DNA from: Pseudomonas sp. Irchel 3E13
GTDB taxonomy: Bacteria > Pseudomonadota > Gammaproteobacteria > Pseudomonadales > Pseudomonadaceae
Length of the DNA stretch: 64,000 bases
Direction: 5' to 3'
Assembly (NCBI RefSeq): GCF_900187455.1
Contig: NZ_FYDX01000022.1
Location: 42,190-106,189, forward strand
A program made the position numbers and the translations under genes. The notes beneath the pieces are model-generated. The model saw nothing but the letters and a program-made list of their open reading frames with translations. It ran no database searches and was not told where the DNA came from. This document shows, piece after piece, positions 48,617 to 57,989 of this stretch; within the stretch, counting starts at the first letter, position 1; the number at the start of each line of letters is the position of its first letter.

Positions 48617-48886
48617 CTCGCCTTCGTCGAACCGGTTGTTGATCAACTCGATCAGCGCGCCTAGCGCCGTTTCGCCATCTTCCCCTTCGGTGAGCAAATG
48701 CACCTTGGTGCCTTTGCCCGCCGCCAGCATCATGACCGCCATGATGCTCTTGCCATCGACCAGCTTGTCGGGGGCGCGCCCAATCTTCACGGTTGAGGAA
48801 TACTTGCCCGCCACGCCAACGAACTTGGCTGCTGCACGGGCATGCAGCCCCAGCTTGTTGATGATCTCGATTTCGGTTGCGGGCAT
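48614..48886 (-). CDS. ptsO: Nitrogen PTS phosphocarrier NPr
   Basis: HPr-like carrier, 90 aa, passing phosphate from PtsP to PtsN. Active His in INKLGLHARAAAKFV (His about 16) and a Ser46-region LVDGKSIMAVMMLAAGKG. Start ATG 48886; the frame to 49177 is open but is the shadow of rapZ. Last gene of the rpoN-linked cluster, 20 bp after rapZ. Confidence 0.95.
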   Translation of the reverse strand: MPATEIEIINKLGLHARAAAKFVGVAGKYSSTVKIGRAPDKLVDGKSIMAVMMLAAGKGTKVHLLTEGEDGETALGALIELINNRFDEGE

Positions 48887-48906
48887 CGCGGGAGGGATCC
48901 TGTGGA

Positions 48907-49761
48907 CTAGAGGTCGCGGTGGCGGACCTGAACGTTCTTCAATATGGGTTGCAGCAACTGCCCCAGTCGTTCGGTCAGGTAGACCGAGCGATGGTGGCCG
49001 CCAGTGCAGCCAATGGCAATGGTGACATAGGCGCGATTGCTGGCGGCGAAGCGGGGCAGCCATTTGAGCAGGTAGGAGGAGATGTCCTGGAACATTTCCT
49101 CCACATCCGGCTGCGCAGCCAGATAGTCGATGACCGGCTGATCCTGCCCGGAGTGCTCGCGCAGTTCGGGTTTCCAATAAGGGTTCGGCAGGCAGCGAAC
49201 GTCGAACACCACGTCGGCATCGACCGGCATGCCGCGCTTGAAGCCAAAGGACTCGATCAGGAACGCGGTGCCCGGCTCAGGTTGGTTGAGCAGGCGAAGC
49301 TTGATCGAGTCACGCAGTTGATAGAGGTTGAGGCTGGTGGTGTCGATCTTCAGGTCGGCGAGATCGGCAATCGGGCTCAGCAACTCGCTTTCGACCCGGA
49401 TTGCCTCGGCCAGCGAGCGGTCCTGGTTGGTCAGCGGGTGGCGTCGACGGGTCTCCGAAAAACGCTTGAGCAGGGTTTCTTCATCGGCGTCGAGATACAG
49501 CACATCGCACTGGATATGGCGCGCACGCGCGTCGTCCAGCAGTTCCGGAAAGCGTGTCAGGTGGCTCGGCAGGTTGCGCGCGTCGATGGACACCGCGACC
49601 CGCGGCTGCAGCAATTCGGTATTGATCAGGGCGCTTTCCGCCAACTGCGGGAGCAGGCCGGCGGGGAGGTTGTCGATGCAGTAGAAGCCGTTGTCCTCAA
49701 GAACGTCGAGGGCGGTGCTCTTGCCCGAGCCGGATCGGCCGCTGACGATGACGAGGCGCAT
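48907..49761 (-). CDS. rapZ: RNase adapter protein RapZ
   Basis: RapZ (YhbJ), 284 aa. The N-terminal P-loop is VSGRSGSGKSTALDVLEDNG, and the C-terminal domain carries IAIGCTGGHHRSVYLTE, the conserved metabolite-binding part. In E. coli RapZ binds GlmZ/GlmY small RNAs and RNase E to tune amino sugar synthesis; in Pseudomonas the role is inferred. Between ptsN (2 bp away) and ptsO. Confidence 0.95.
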   Translation of the reverse strand: MRLVIVSGRSGSGKSTALDVLEDNGFYCIDNLPAGLLPQLAESALINTELLQPRVAVSIDARNLPSHLTRFPELLDDARARHIQCDVLYLDADEETLLKRFSETRRRHPLTNQDRSLAEAIRVESELLSPIADLADLKIDTTSLNLYQLRDSIKLRLLNQPEPGTAFLIESFGFKRGMPVDADVVFDVRCLPNPYWKPELREHSGQDQPVIDYLAAQPDVEEMFQDISSYLLKWLPRFAASNRAYVTIAIGCTGGHHRSVYLTERLGQLLQPILKNVQVRHRDL

Positions 49762-49763
49762 GC

Positions 49764-50228
49764 TCAGGGCTCGTTCTGCACGTCCAGGACGACCTGGTAC
49801 AGGGCGGTACTGCTGTTGGCCGCACGAAGCCGGTCGCGGACATCCTTGCGATCGAGCATGCTGGCAATCTGGCGCAACAGTTCAAGGTGGGCGTCGGTGG
49901 CAGCCTCGGGCACCAGCAGAACGAACAGCAGGTCTACCGGGGCGCCATCGATGGCGTCGAAATCTATGGGGGCATCCAGGTGAAGCAATGCGCTGACAGG
50001 GCTTGCACAGCCCTTGAGGCGGCAATGGGGAATGGCGATGCCATTGCCAAATCCTGTCGACCCGAGTTTTTCTCGGGCAATCAGGGCTTCATAAACGGTC
50101 TGGCCGTCCAGATCAGGAACTTCTTTCCCGATCAGGTTGCCGATCTGTTCAAGTGCGCGCTTTTTACTGCCACCCGGCACGTTCACGAGGGAACGGCCGG
50201 GGGTCAGGATGGATTCAAGTCGGATCAT
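49764..50228 (-). CDS. ptsN: Nitrogen regulatory EIIA protein
   Basis: EIIA-Ntr, 154 aa, final acceptor of the nitrogen PTS. The active-site His lies in FGNGIAIPHCRLKGCASPV. It starts MIRLESILTPGRSLVNVPGG and has normal length. It modulates potassium transport and carbon/nitrogen balance. It follows hpf by 12 bp and precedes rapZ by 2 bp. Confidence 0.96.
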   Translation of the reverse strand: MIRLESILTPGRSLVNVPGGSKKRALEQIGNLIGKEVPDLDGQTVYEALIAREKLGSTGFGNGIAIPHCRLKGCASPVSALLHLDAPIDFDAIDGAPVDLLFVLLVPEAATDAHLELLRQIASMLDRKDVRDRLRAANSSTALYQVVLDVQNEP

Positions 50229-50240
50229 GGATGAGGGGGA

Positions 50241-50549
50241 TCAGCGTGCAGCCGTACCTTGCAGCAGGCTTTGCTGTTTTTCCTTGTGTTTTTTCAGTTG
50301 ACGGTCGAGCTTGTCGGCCAAGGAGTCGATCGCGGCATACATGTCTGCATCTTCGGCGTTTGCTACCACTTCACCACCGGGAATCTGCAGGGTGGCCTCC
50401 ACTTTCTGCTGGAGTTTCTCGACCTTCATGATCACCTGCACATTGGTGATCTTGTCGAAATGACTTGCTACACGCTTGAGCTTCTGCTCGACATAGTCGC
50501 GCAGCGGCGGAGTGACTTCTACATGATGTCCACTGATGTTGACTTGCAT
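50241..50549 (-). CDS. hpf: Ribosome hibernation promoting factor, short form
   Basis: Ribosome-associated protein, 102 aa, RaiA/YfiA superfamily. MQVNISGHHVEVTPPLRDYV, then RVASHFDKITNVQVIMKVEK and ADMYAAIDSLADKLDRQLKK are diagnostic. The short length without the C-terminal dimer domain means it joins 70S ribosomes together with another factor in stationary phase. It lies 81 bp after rpoN. Confidence 0.95.
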   Translation of the reverse strand: MQVNISGHHVEVTPPLRDYVEQKLKRVASHFDKITNVQVIMKVEKLQQKVEATLQIPGGEVVANAEDADMYAAIDSLADKLDRQLKKHKEKQQSLLQGTAAR

Positions 50550-50630
50550 ACTGCTTCTCCTTTGTTGCCGTGCATAAAGAGGCAGGTGTTGCGCCTGCCA
50601 CTGAATTGCGATGGCACACCTCAGGGAAGG

Positions 50631-52124
50631 TCACATCAATCGCTTGCGCTCACTCGACGGTGCGATGCCGAGGGATTCGCGGTACTTGGCGACGGTGCGA
50701 CGTGCTACCTGGATGCCTTGTGCCTCCAGTAAACCAGCGATCTTGCTGTCACTCAATGGCTTTTTCTGATTTTCCGCGGCAACCAGTTTTTTGATGATTG
50801 CGCGGATCGCTGTGGACGAGCATTCACCGCCTTCGGAGGTGCTTACGTGGCTGGAGAAAAAGTACTTCAGCTCATAGATTCCGCGGGGCGTGTGCATGTA
50901 TTTCTGCGTGGTGACCCGGGAAATCGTCGATTCGTGCATGCCCACTGCTTCAGCGATGTCGTGCAGTACCAGCGGTTTCATCGCCTCGTCGCCATGGTCG
51001 AGGAAGCCGCGCTGGTGTTCGACGATCTGGGTCGCCACCTTCATCAGCGTCTCGTTGCGGCTTTGCAGGCTTTTGATGAACCAGCGGGCTTCTTGCAGCT
51101 GGTTGCGCATGAAGGTGTTGTCGGCGCTGGTGTCGGCGCGGCGTACGAAGCCGGCATATTGCGGGTTGACCCTCAGGCGCGGTACCGCTTCCTGGTTCAG
51201 CTCCACCAGCCAGCGATCGCTGTCCTTGCGCACGATCACGTCGGGAACCACGTATTCGGGTTCGCTCGACTCGATCTGCGAGCCAGGGCGTGGATTCAGG
51301 CTCTGGACCAGTTCGATCACCTGGCGCAGCTCGTCTTCCTTGAGCTTCATGCGGCGCATCAACTGGCTGTAGTCGCGGCTGCCGAGCAGGTCGATGTAAT
51401 CGCTGACCAGCCGCTTGGCCTCGGCCATCCACGGTGTGTTGGCGGGCAGTTGGCGCAATTGCAGCAACAGGCATTCGCCCAGGTTGCGTGCGCCGATACC
51501 GGCGGGTTCGAACTGCTGGATGCGGTGCAGGACGGCTTCGATCTCGTCCAGTTCGATATCCAGTTCAGGGTCGAAGGATTCGCAGACTTCTTCCAGCGTC
51601 TCGTCGAGGTAGCCCTGGTTGTTGATGCAGTCGATCAGGGTTACAGCGATCAGTCGGTCGGTGTCCGACATCGGTGCCAGGTTCAACTGCCAGAGCAGGT
51701 GGCTTTGCAGGCTCTCGCCGGCCGATGTGCGGGTGGTGAAGTCCCACTCGTCATCGTCGTTGCTGGGTAGGCTGCTGGCGCTGGTCTGGTAGATGTCTTC
51801 CCAGGCGGTATCGACCGGAAGTTCGTTGGGGATGCGCTCGTTCCATTCGCCTTCTTCGAGGTTTTCCACAGTCGGCGCGGATTGCTCGAAGCTGCTCTCC
51901 TGGGACTCGGCAACAGGCTTGGACTCGGCGTTGTCGGCCATCGGGTCGCTGTTGTCGAAGTCTTCGCCTTCTTCCTGGCGCTCGAGCATCGGGTTGGACT
52001 CCAGGGCTTCCTGGATTTCCTGCTGCAGATCCAGTGTGGAGAGCTGGAGCAAACGGATAGCCTGTTGCAACTGCGGGGTCATCGTCAGTTGCTGGCCCAT
52101 TCTTAGGACGAGCGATGGTTTCAT
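50631..52124 (-). CDS. rpoN: RNA polymerase sigma-54 factor
   Basis: Sigma-54, 497 aa, for nitrogen, flagella and other sigma-54 promoters. Region I is Gln/Leu-rich (MGQQLTMTPQLQQAIRLLQL, then STLDLQQEIQEALESNPMLE); an acidic region II follows; the core-binding and HTH parts are present (GMHESTISRVTTQKYMHTPR, GIYELKYFF); the RpoN box is ARRTVAKYRE near the C-terminus. It is separated from lptB by 177 bp, enough for its own promoter. Confidence 0.98.
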   Translation of the reverse strand: MKPSLVLRMGQQLTMTPQLQQAIRLLQLSTLDLQQEIQEALESNPMLERQEEGEDFDNSDPMADNAESKPVAESQESSFEQSAPTVENLEEGEWNERIPNELPVDTAWEDIYQTSASSLPSNDDDEWDFTTRTSAGESLQSHLLWQLNLAPMSDTDRLIAVTLIDCINNQGYLDETLEEVCESFDPELDIELDEIEAVLHRIQQFEPAGIGARNLGECLLLQLRQLPANTPWMAEAKRLVSDYIDLLGSRDYSQLMRRMKLKEDELRQVIELVQSLNPRPGSQIESSEPEYVVPDVIVRKDSDRWLVELNQEAVPRLRVNPQYAGFVRRADTSADNTFMRNQLQEARWFIKSLQSRNETLMKVATQIVEHQRGFLDHGDEAMKPLVLHDIAEAVGMHESTISRVTTQKYMHTPRGIYELKYFFSSHVSTSEGGECSSTAIRAIIKKLVAAENQKKPLSDSKIAGLLEAQGIQVARRTVAKYRESLGIAPSSERKRLM

Positions 52125-52301
52125 GGCTGGGGCTTAACACCTTATTCGCCGGCGCGCATGCGCCATCAACTACAGGGGCGCGCGGGCGCCAATTCTAAGC
52201 AAGATATATGCCTGAAACTGTAGCGTTTGCCTAGAGCGCTGTAACAATTAAGCCGCAATCGTGGCTGAATCGCAGCGCTCGGACCACTCCGATACGCGAG
52301 C

Positions 52302-53027
52302 CTACAGACGGAACTCGTGGCCCAGGTACACCTCTTTGACGAGCTGGTTGGCCAGGATGGTTTCCGAGTCGCCTTCGGCGATCAGTTGGCCATCGTTGAC
52401 GATGTAAGCGGTTTCACAGATATCCAGCGTTTCACGGACGTTGTGGTCAGTGATCAGAACGCCAATGCCCTTGGCTTTCAGGTGGTGGATGATCTGCTTG
52501 ATGTCGCCGACCGAGATCGGGTCGACACCGGCGAAGGGTTCATCGAGCAGGATGAACTTCGGTGCGGTAGCCAGGGCGCGGGCGATTTCCACGCGACGAC
52601 GCTCGCCGCCGGACAGGCTCATGCCGAGGTTGTCGCGGATGTGGCTGATGTGGAATTCCTGCAGCAGGCTTTCCAGCTCCTTGCGGCGCCCTTCACGATC
52701 CAGTTCCTTGCGGGTCTCCAGGATCGCCATGATGTTGTCGGCCACCGACAGCTTGCGGAAGATCGAGGCTTCCTGGGGCAGGTAGCCGATGCCGGCGCGT
52801 GCGCGGCCGTGCATTGGCTGGTGGCTGACGTCCAGATCGTCGATCAGCACGCGGCCCTGATCGGCCTGGACCAGGCCGACGATCATGTAGAAACAGGTGG
52901 TCTTGCCGGCGCCGTTAGGGCCGAGCAGGCCGACGATCTGTCCGCTGTCGATCGACAGGCTGACGTCACGCACGACTTGTCGGCTCTTGTAGCTCTTGGC
53001 CAGGTGCTGGGCTTTAAGGGTTGCCAT
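52302..53027 (-). CDS. lptB: LPS export ABC ATPase LptB
   Basis: ATPase, 241 aa, that powers LptFG to extract lipopolysaccharide. Walker A GLLGPNGAGKTTCFYMIVG, signature LSLSGGERRRVEIARALA, Walker B FILLDEPFAGVDP, H-loop VLITDHNVRE. Its start overlaps the lptA stop by one base. Confidence 0.97.
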   Translation of the reverse strand: MATLKAQHLAKSYKSRQVVRDVSLSIDSGQIVGLLGPNGAGKTTCFYMIVGLVQADQGRVLIDDLDVSHQPMHGRARAGIGYLPQEASIFRKLSVADNIMAILETRKELDREGRRKELESLLQEFHISHIRDNLGMSLSGGERRRVEIARALATAPKFILLDEPFAGVDPISVGDIKQIIHHLKAKGIGVLITDHNVRETLDICETAYIVNDGQLIAEGDSETILANQLVKEVYLGHEFRL

Positions 53028-53551
53028 TACTCGGCCTTCTTCTTCGGCTGGATCACCATGTCGATACGCGGACGTGGCGTCGAAACCTTGCCGCCGCGAC
53101 CGGCGGTGGCGACCTGGGTCTTGGTGTTGTAGACGATCTTCTCGCCTTCGGTCGTGTTGCCTGCGTTGACGACCTTGGCCTGGTCAGTCAGCACTACCAG
53201 GTCTTTTTGTGCCTGGTACTGGATCTGCTTGGCGTAGCCTTGCATCTTGTCCGGCTTGGCGGCGTCCTGCTGCTGTTCGAAATAGGCCAGGGTGCCCACC
53301 GACGTCACCACATCGATGTCGCCGTTTGGCGCACGAGTCAGGGTCACGGTGTTGCCTTTGATCATCATCGAACCTTGAGTGATGATCACGTCACCACGGT
53401 AGGTGGCGATACCTTGCTTGTCGTCCAGTTGGGCGTCGTCGGCCTGGATGCGAATGGGTTGATCGCGGTCGTTAGGCAGGGCCCAGACACTCGCGCTTCC
53501 CAGTGCTGCGCTCAGGCTGAGCAAAAAGGGGAGGGTTTTAACGAGCCTCAT
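53027..53551 (-). CDS. lptA: LPS transport periplasmic protein LptA
   Basis: Periplasmic bridge protein, 174 aa. Signal peptide (LVKTLPFLLSLSAALGSASV, cleavage near WA-LP) and OstA-type beta-jellyroll (PIRIQADDAQLDDKQGIATY, RGDVIITQGSMMIKGNTVTL). It ends in a Lys-rich tail. It overlaps lptC by 14 bp and lptB by 1 bp. Confidence 0.95.
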   Translation of the reverse strand: MRLVKTLPFLLSLSAALGSASVWALPNDRDQPIRIQADDAQLDDKQGIATYRGDVIITQGSMMIKGNTVTLTRAPNGDIDVVTSVGTLAYFEQQQDAAKPDKMQGYAKQIQYQAQKDLVVLTDQAKVVNAGNTTEGEKIVYNTKTQVATAGRGGKVSTPRPRIDMVIQPKKKAE

Positions 53552-54110
53552 ACTGTCCTCTTACGTTGGACAGCAGGTCCATCCTGCCGTCTTTCAAATA
53601 CGCTTTCATTCCCTTGCCCGTAGTCACGCCACCGGCGCCGTCGATTCTAACGTCTTGCTCGGTTTGCGCATATTGCTTCTGCGGGAATACCGTCATGCGG
53701 CTGGAGGTAATGATGGTTGTGCGGTTCTGGTCGTCGGTGCGGGCAACCCGGACCGAGTCGATCAATTCAACTTCGGTGCCGTCCGGGTTGACCTCGCCAC
53801 GAGCACTCTGCACATGCCATGGGTAGGCCGTGCCGCGATACATCTGCAGGTCTGGCGTAGTCAGCAACGTGACTTCGCTGGCCTTGAGGTGCTCGACCTT
53901 GTCTGCGGTCATTTCGTATTGCAGCTTGCCGTCAGGCAGGTACTGCACGCTGTGGGCGTTGATCGCATAGTAGTCGATAGCGCTTTCGTCGACCTGGGCA
54001 ACGGGCTGGTCGAGGAAGCTCTCCGGGCCGATATTCCAGTAGCCGACCGCTGCGAGCAGCGCGGCCATCACGCTGAACAGCGCGATATTGCGGATTTTCT
54101 TGCTGAACAT
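53538..54110 (-). CDS. lptC: LPS export protein LptC
   Basis: Membrane-anchored periplasmic protein, 190 aa. One span (IRNIALFSVMAALLAAVGYW) then a beta-jellyroll (YYAINAHSVQYLPDGKLQYE; LLTTPDLQMYRGTAYPWHVQ; EQDVRIDGAGGVTTGKGMKA). It carries lipopolysaccharide from LptBFG to LptA. It follows kdsC by 8 bp. Confidence 0.94.
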   Translation of the reverse strand: MFSKKIRNIALFSVMAALLAAVGYWNIGPESFLDQPVAQVDESAIDYYAINAHSVQYLPDGKLQYEMTADKVEHLKASEVTLLTTPDLQMYRGTAYPWHVQSARGEVNPDGTEVELIDSVRVARTDDQNRTTIITSSRMTVFPQKQYAQTEQDVRIDGAGGVTTGKGMKAYLKDGRMDLLSNVRGQYEAR

Positions 54111-54118
54111 GGCTGGCT

Positions 54119-54640
54119 CTACAGGTAATGGGCGTTTGCCGCTTCCAGGTTGCCCTGGGCTTGCAGGATCAGTTCGCAGAATTCGCGAGCCGCACCTTCA
54201 CCGCCGCGGGCCTGGGTAACGCCGTGGGCGTGTTCGCGCACGAATGCGGCGGCATTGGCGACCGCCATGCCCAGGCCGACGCGGCGAATCACCGGCAGGT
54301 CGGGCAGGTCGTCGCCCAGGTAGGCGACCTCTTCATAGCTTAGGCCGAGCTGGCCGAGAAGTTCGTCCAGCACCACCAGTTTGTCCTCGCGGCCCTGATA
54401 CAGGTGCGGGATGCCGAGGTTCTTCGCGCGGCGTTCGACCACCGGGGTCTTGCGGCCGCTGATGATCGCGGTGGTCACGCCCGAGTTCATCAGCATCTTT
54501 ATGCCTTGGCCGTCGAGGGTGTTGAAGGTCTTGAATTCGCTGCCGTCCTCGAGGAAGTACAGGCGACCATCAGTCAGTACGCCGTCCACGTCGAAAACGG
54601 CCAGCTTGATGGCCTTGCCACGTTGCAACAGGGTATTCAT
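54119..54640 (-). CDS. kdsC: KDO 8-phosphate phosphatase KdsC
   Basis: HAD-family phosphatase, 173 aa, in the third KDO step. DxD motif in LAVFDVDGVLTDGRLYFLED, then IKMLMNSGVTTAIISGRKTP and EVAYLGDDLPDLPVIRRVG. ATG 54640 overlaps the kdsD stop as TGATG; GTG 54643 is also in frame. It is a cap-less tetrameric HAD type by length. Confidence 0.95.
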   Translation of the reverse strand: MNTLLQRGKAIKLAVFDVDGVLTDGRLYFLEDGSEFKTFNTLDGQGIKMLMNSGVTTAIISGRKTPVVERRAKNLGIPHLYQGREDKLVVLDELLGQLGLSYEEVAYLGDDLPDLPVIRRVGLGMAVANAAAFVREHAHGVTQARGGEGAAREFCELILQAQGNLEAANAHYL

Positions 54641-55614
54641 CACATCACTCCGGCGCGCAGCAGGTCGTGCATGTTCAGGGCTCCGACCGGACGGTCGGCC
54701 TTGTCGACCACTACCAGCGCGCTGATCTTGTGGTCTTCCATGATCTTCAGGGCCTCGGCGGCGAGCATGTCGGCGCGGGCGGTCTTGCCGTGGACGGTCA
54801 TGACCTCTTCGATCAGGGTCTTGTGTACGTCTATATTGCGATCCAGGCTGCGGCGCAGGTCGCCGTCAGTGAAGATTCCGGCCAGGCTGCCATCCGCTTC
54901 GGTCACGACGGTCATGCCCAAACCTTTGCGGGACATTTCAAGGAGCGCGTCCTTGAGCAGCGTGCCGCGTTGAACCTCAGGCAGTTCGTCGCCGGCGTGC
55001 ATCACGTTCTCGACCTTGAGCAGTAGGCGGCGACCCAGCGCGCCACCCGGATGGGAGAAGGCGAAGTCTTCGGCGGTGAAACCGCGGGCCTCGAGCAGGG
55101 CGATGGCCAGGGCGTCGCCCAGCACCAGCGCCGCGGTGGTCGAGGAGGTTGGCGCCAGGTTGAGTGGGCAGGCTTCCTGGGCGACGCGGGCGTCGAGGTT
55201 GACCTCGGCGGCCTTGGCCAATGGCGATTCAGGGTTGCCGGTGAGGCTGATGAGCTTGATGCCCAGGCGCTTGATCAACGGCAACAGGGTAACGATTTCG
55301 GCGGTGGAGCCGGAATTGGACAGCGCCAGGATGATGTCGTCCCGGGTGATCATGCCCATGTCGCCGTGGCTCGCCTCGGCGGGGTGGACGAAAAATGCGG
55401 TGGTCCCGGTACTGGCCAGGGTCGCGGCAATCTTGTTGCCGATGTGGCCGGATTTGCCCATGCCCACCACCACAACGCGGCCCTTGCTCCCCAGGATCAG
55501 TTCGCAAGCCTTCACGAAGTCGGCGTCGATATGGGCCAGCAGGCCTTCTACCGCTTCGATTTCGTAGCGGATGGTGCGCTGTGCGGATTGGATCAGGTCG
55601 GTGGATTGGCTCAT
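54640..55614 (-). CDS. kdsD: Arabinose-5-phosphate isomerase KdsD
   Basis: First enzyme of the KDO pathway, 324 aa: ribulose-5-P to arabinose-5-P. SIS domain (about 40-190: GKSGHIGNKIAATLASTGTT, HPAEASHGDMGMITRDDIIL) followed by two CBS domains to the C-terminus. Start ATG 55614 (MSQSTDLIQSAQRTIRYE) fits the family; the frame to 55776 is a spurious extension. It heads the kdsDC-lptCAB run and diverges from mlaF. Confidence 0.95.
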   Translation of the reverse strand: MSQSTDLIQSAQRTIRYEIEAVEGLLAHIDADFVKACELILGSKGRVVVVGMGKSGHIGNKIAATLASTGTTAFFVHPAEASHGDMGMITRDDIILALSNSGSTAEIVTLLPLIKRLGIKLISLTGNPESPLAKAAEVNLDARVAQEACPLNLAPTSSTTAALVLGDALAIALLEARGFTAEDFAFSHPGGALGRRLLLKVENVMHAGDELPEVQRGTLLKDALLEMSRKGLGMTVVTEADGSLAGIFTDGDLRRSLDRNIDVHKTLIEEVMTVHGKTARADMLAAEALKIMEDHKISALVVVDKADRPVGALNMHDLLRAGVM

Positions 55615-55905
55615 GTCGGAAATCGGGTTGCCTGATGAAAAGGCCGGGATTATAGCGGGAATGCACGAAAGCCTCACCTGCGGATTACCCGGCGTACGCC
55701 TGTTTGAGCGATTTGTCGCGTGCAGGTTCCACACCAGAATGGCGCGTGATGGCCTGTACAGGGCCTGAACAGGCATCGCGATGGCCTTGGGAAGGGCCTG
55801 CCAGCGATGCTATAGTTCGCCACCAGTTCGGCCCGCTCGATACTTGCGTGCCTCCATGAAGGAGGCGTGCGTCTGAGTGACGTGGCTGCATCGCAAGGAG
55901 TCTAG

Positions 55906-56715
55906 ATGAGCGTTGATAACGCCTACGCGGTCGAGTTGAAGGGTGTGACCTTCAAACGCGGCTCGCGCAGCATCTTCAATAATGTCGACATACGCATTCC
56001 CAAGGGCAAGGTCACCGGAATCATGGGGCCTTCGGGGTGTGGCAAGACCACGCTGCTGCGTCTGATGGGCGCGCAACTGCGGCCCGCCAGCGGCGAAGTC
56101 TGGGTCGCGGGGCAGAACCTGCCGACCCTGTCGCGCAGTGACCTGTTCGACGCCCGCAAGCACATGGGCGTGCTGTTCCAGAGTGGCGCGCTGTTCACCG
56201 ACCTCGACGTGTTCGAGAACGTCGCATTCCCGCTGCGCGTGCATACCAAGCTGTCCGAGGAAATGATCCGCGACATCGTCCTGATGAAACTTCAGGCTGT
56301 GGGGCTGCGCGGCGCCATCGAGCTGATGCCGGACGAGCTGTCTGGTGGCATGAAGCGCCGTGTCGCGCTGGCGCGGGCGATTGCGCTGGATCCGCAGATC
56401 CTCATGTATGACGAGCCATTCGTCGGTCAGGACCCGATCGCCATGGGCGTGCTGGTGCGCCTGATCCGCCTGCTCAACGACGCCCTGGGTATCACCAGCA
56501 TCGTGGTCTCCCACGATCTGGCGGAAACCGCGAGCATCGCCGACTACATTTATGTCGTGGGTGATGGTCAGGTACTTGGCCAGGGCACGCCCGAGGAACT
56601 GATGAACTCGGACAACCCGCGCATTCGCCAATTCATGAAAGGTGACCCCGACGGGCCGGTGCCTTTCCATTTTCCTGCGCCAGACTACCGCGCCGATCTC
56701 CTGGGGAAGCGTTAG
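55906..56715 (+). CDS. mlaF: Mla lipid transport ATPase MlaF
   Basis: ATPase, 269 aa, of the Mla system that keeps outer-membrane lipid asymmetry. Walker A IMGPSGCGKTTLLRLMG (about 41-57), signature ELSGGMKRRVALARAIAL, Walker B ILMYDEPFVGQDPIAMG, H-loop VVSHDLAE. First gene of mlaFEDCB; the next start follows its stop directly. About 291 bp separate it from kdsD; no gene is seen there. Confidence 0.96.
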   Translation: MSVDNAYAVELKGVTFKRGSRSIFNNVDIRIPKGKVTGIMGPSGCGKTTLLRLMGAQLRPASGEVWVAGQNLPTLSRSDLFDARKHMGVLFQSGALFTDLDVFENVAFPLRVHTKLSEEMIRDIVLMKLQAVGLRGAIELMPDELSGGMKRRVALARAIALDPQILMYDEPFVGQDPIAMGVLVRLIRLLNDALGITSIVVSHDLAETASIADYIYVVGDGQVLGQGTPEELMNSDNPRIRQFMKGDPDGPVPFHFPAPDYRADLLGKR

Positions 56716-57513
56716 ATGCGCAGAAAATCCTTACTCGAACGTATCCGCCGTTTTGGCCGTTCGGCCATCGACGTGGTCGCGGTCATGGGGCGTTCCTGTC
56801 TGTTCCTGCTGCACGCCCTCGTGGGGCGCGGCGGTATCGGCGGTGGTTTCCAGTTGCTGGTTCGCCAGTTGTACTCCGTTGGCGTGATGTCGCTGGCGAT
56901 CATCGTGGTTTCCGGTGTGTTCATTGGCATGGTGCTGTCGCTGCAAGGCTTCAGCATCCTGGCCAAGTACGGCTCGGAGCAGGCCGTGGGGCAGATGGTC
57001 GCCCTCACGCTGCTGCGTGAACTCGGGCCGGTGGTGACTGCCTTGCTGTTTGCCGGACGTGCCGGTTCGGCGCTGACTGCCGAAATTGGCAACATGAAGT
57101 CCACCGAGCAGCTTTCCAGCCTGGAAATGATCGGCGTGGACCCGCTCAAGTACATCGTCGCGCCACGCTTGTGGGCCGGTTTCATTTCCCTGCCGCTGCT
57201 GGCGATGATCTTCAGCGTCGTCGGGATCTGGGGCGGTTCGTGGGTCGCGGTGGACTGGCTGGGCGTTTATGAAGGCTCGTTCTGGTCGAATATGCAGAAC
57301 AGCGTGTCCTTCACCGACGACGTGCTCAATGGCGTTATCAAGAGCGTCGTATTTGCCTTCGTCGTTACCTGGATTGCCGTATTCCAAGGCTATGACTGTG
57401 AGCCCACTTCAGAGGGGATCAGTCGAGCCACCACCAGAACCGTGGTCTATGCCTCGTTGGCAGTCCTGGGACTGGACTTTATTCTGACCGCCTTGATGTT
57501 TGGAGATTTCTGA
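56716..57513 (+). CDS. mlaE: Mla lipid transport permease MlaE
   Basis: Inner-membrane permease, 265 aa, with about five spans. Conserved: VVSGVFIGMVLSLQGFSILA, LGPVVTALLFAGRAGSALTA and EIGNMKSTEQLSSLEMIGVD. It joins MlaF and MlaD in moving phospholipid. It abuts mlaF and overlaps mlaD by 1 bp. Confidence 0.96.
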   Translation: MRRKSLLERIRRFGRSAIDVVAVMGRSCLFLLHALVGRGGIGGGFQLLVRQLYSVGVMSLAIIVVSGVFIGMVLSLQGFSILAKYGSEQAVGQMVALTLLRELGPVVTALLFAGRAGSALTAEIGNMKSTEQLSSLEMIGVDPLKYIVAPRLWAGFISLPLLAMIFSVVGIWGGSWVAVDWLGVYEGSFWSNMQNSVSFTDDVLNGVIKSVVFAFVVTWIAVFQGYDCEPTSEGISRATTRTVVYASLAVLGLDFILTALMFGDF

Positions 57514-57980
57514 TGCAAAACCGCACCCTGGAAATCGGTGTCGGCCTGTTCCTCCTGGCCGGGATCCTGGCGCTGCTCCTGCTGGCCCTGCGTGTCAGCG
57601 GCCTGTCCGCCAGCCCCAGCAGCGATACGTATAAACTTTATGCAAATTTCGACAATATCGCCGGTTTGACTGTCAGAGCAAAAGTGACCATGGCCGGTGT
57701 GACCATCGGCAAGGTCACGGCCATCGATCTGGACCGCGATACCTATACCGGTCGGGTGACCCTGCAACTGGAAAAAAGCGTAGACAACCTGCCTACCGAC
57801 TCCACTGCATCGATCCTGACCGCCGGGCTGCTCGGCGAGAAGTACATTGGCATCAGCGTCGGCGGGGAAGAAGCCGTGCTCAAGGACGGCGGTGTCATTC
57901 ATGACACTCAGTCGGCGCTGGTACTGGAAGATCTGATTGGCAAGTTCCTGCTCAATACCGTAGGCAAAGAAGCTAAATAA
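57513..57980 (+). CDS. mlaD: Mla lipid-binding MCE protein MlaD
   Basis: Inner-membrane-anchored MCE protein, 155 aa. One N-terminal span (VGLFLLAGILALLLLALRVS) and a single MCE domain (YKLYANFDNIAGLTVRAKVT, then MAGVTIGKVTAIDLDRDTYT), forming a hexameric ring with a hydrophobic pore. Length is shorter than E. coli (183 aa) but normal for Pseudomonas. Confidence 0.95.
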   Translation: MQNRTLEIGVGLFLLAGILALLLLALRVSGLSASPSSDTYKLYANFDNIAGLTVRAKVTMAGVTIGKVTAIDLDRDTYTGRVTLQLEKSVDNLPTDSTASILTAGLLGEKYIGISVGGEEAVLKDGGVIHDTQSALVLEDLIGKFLLNTVGKEAK

Positions 57981-57989
57981 GGAGTTTCC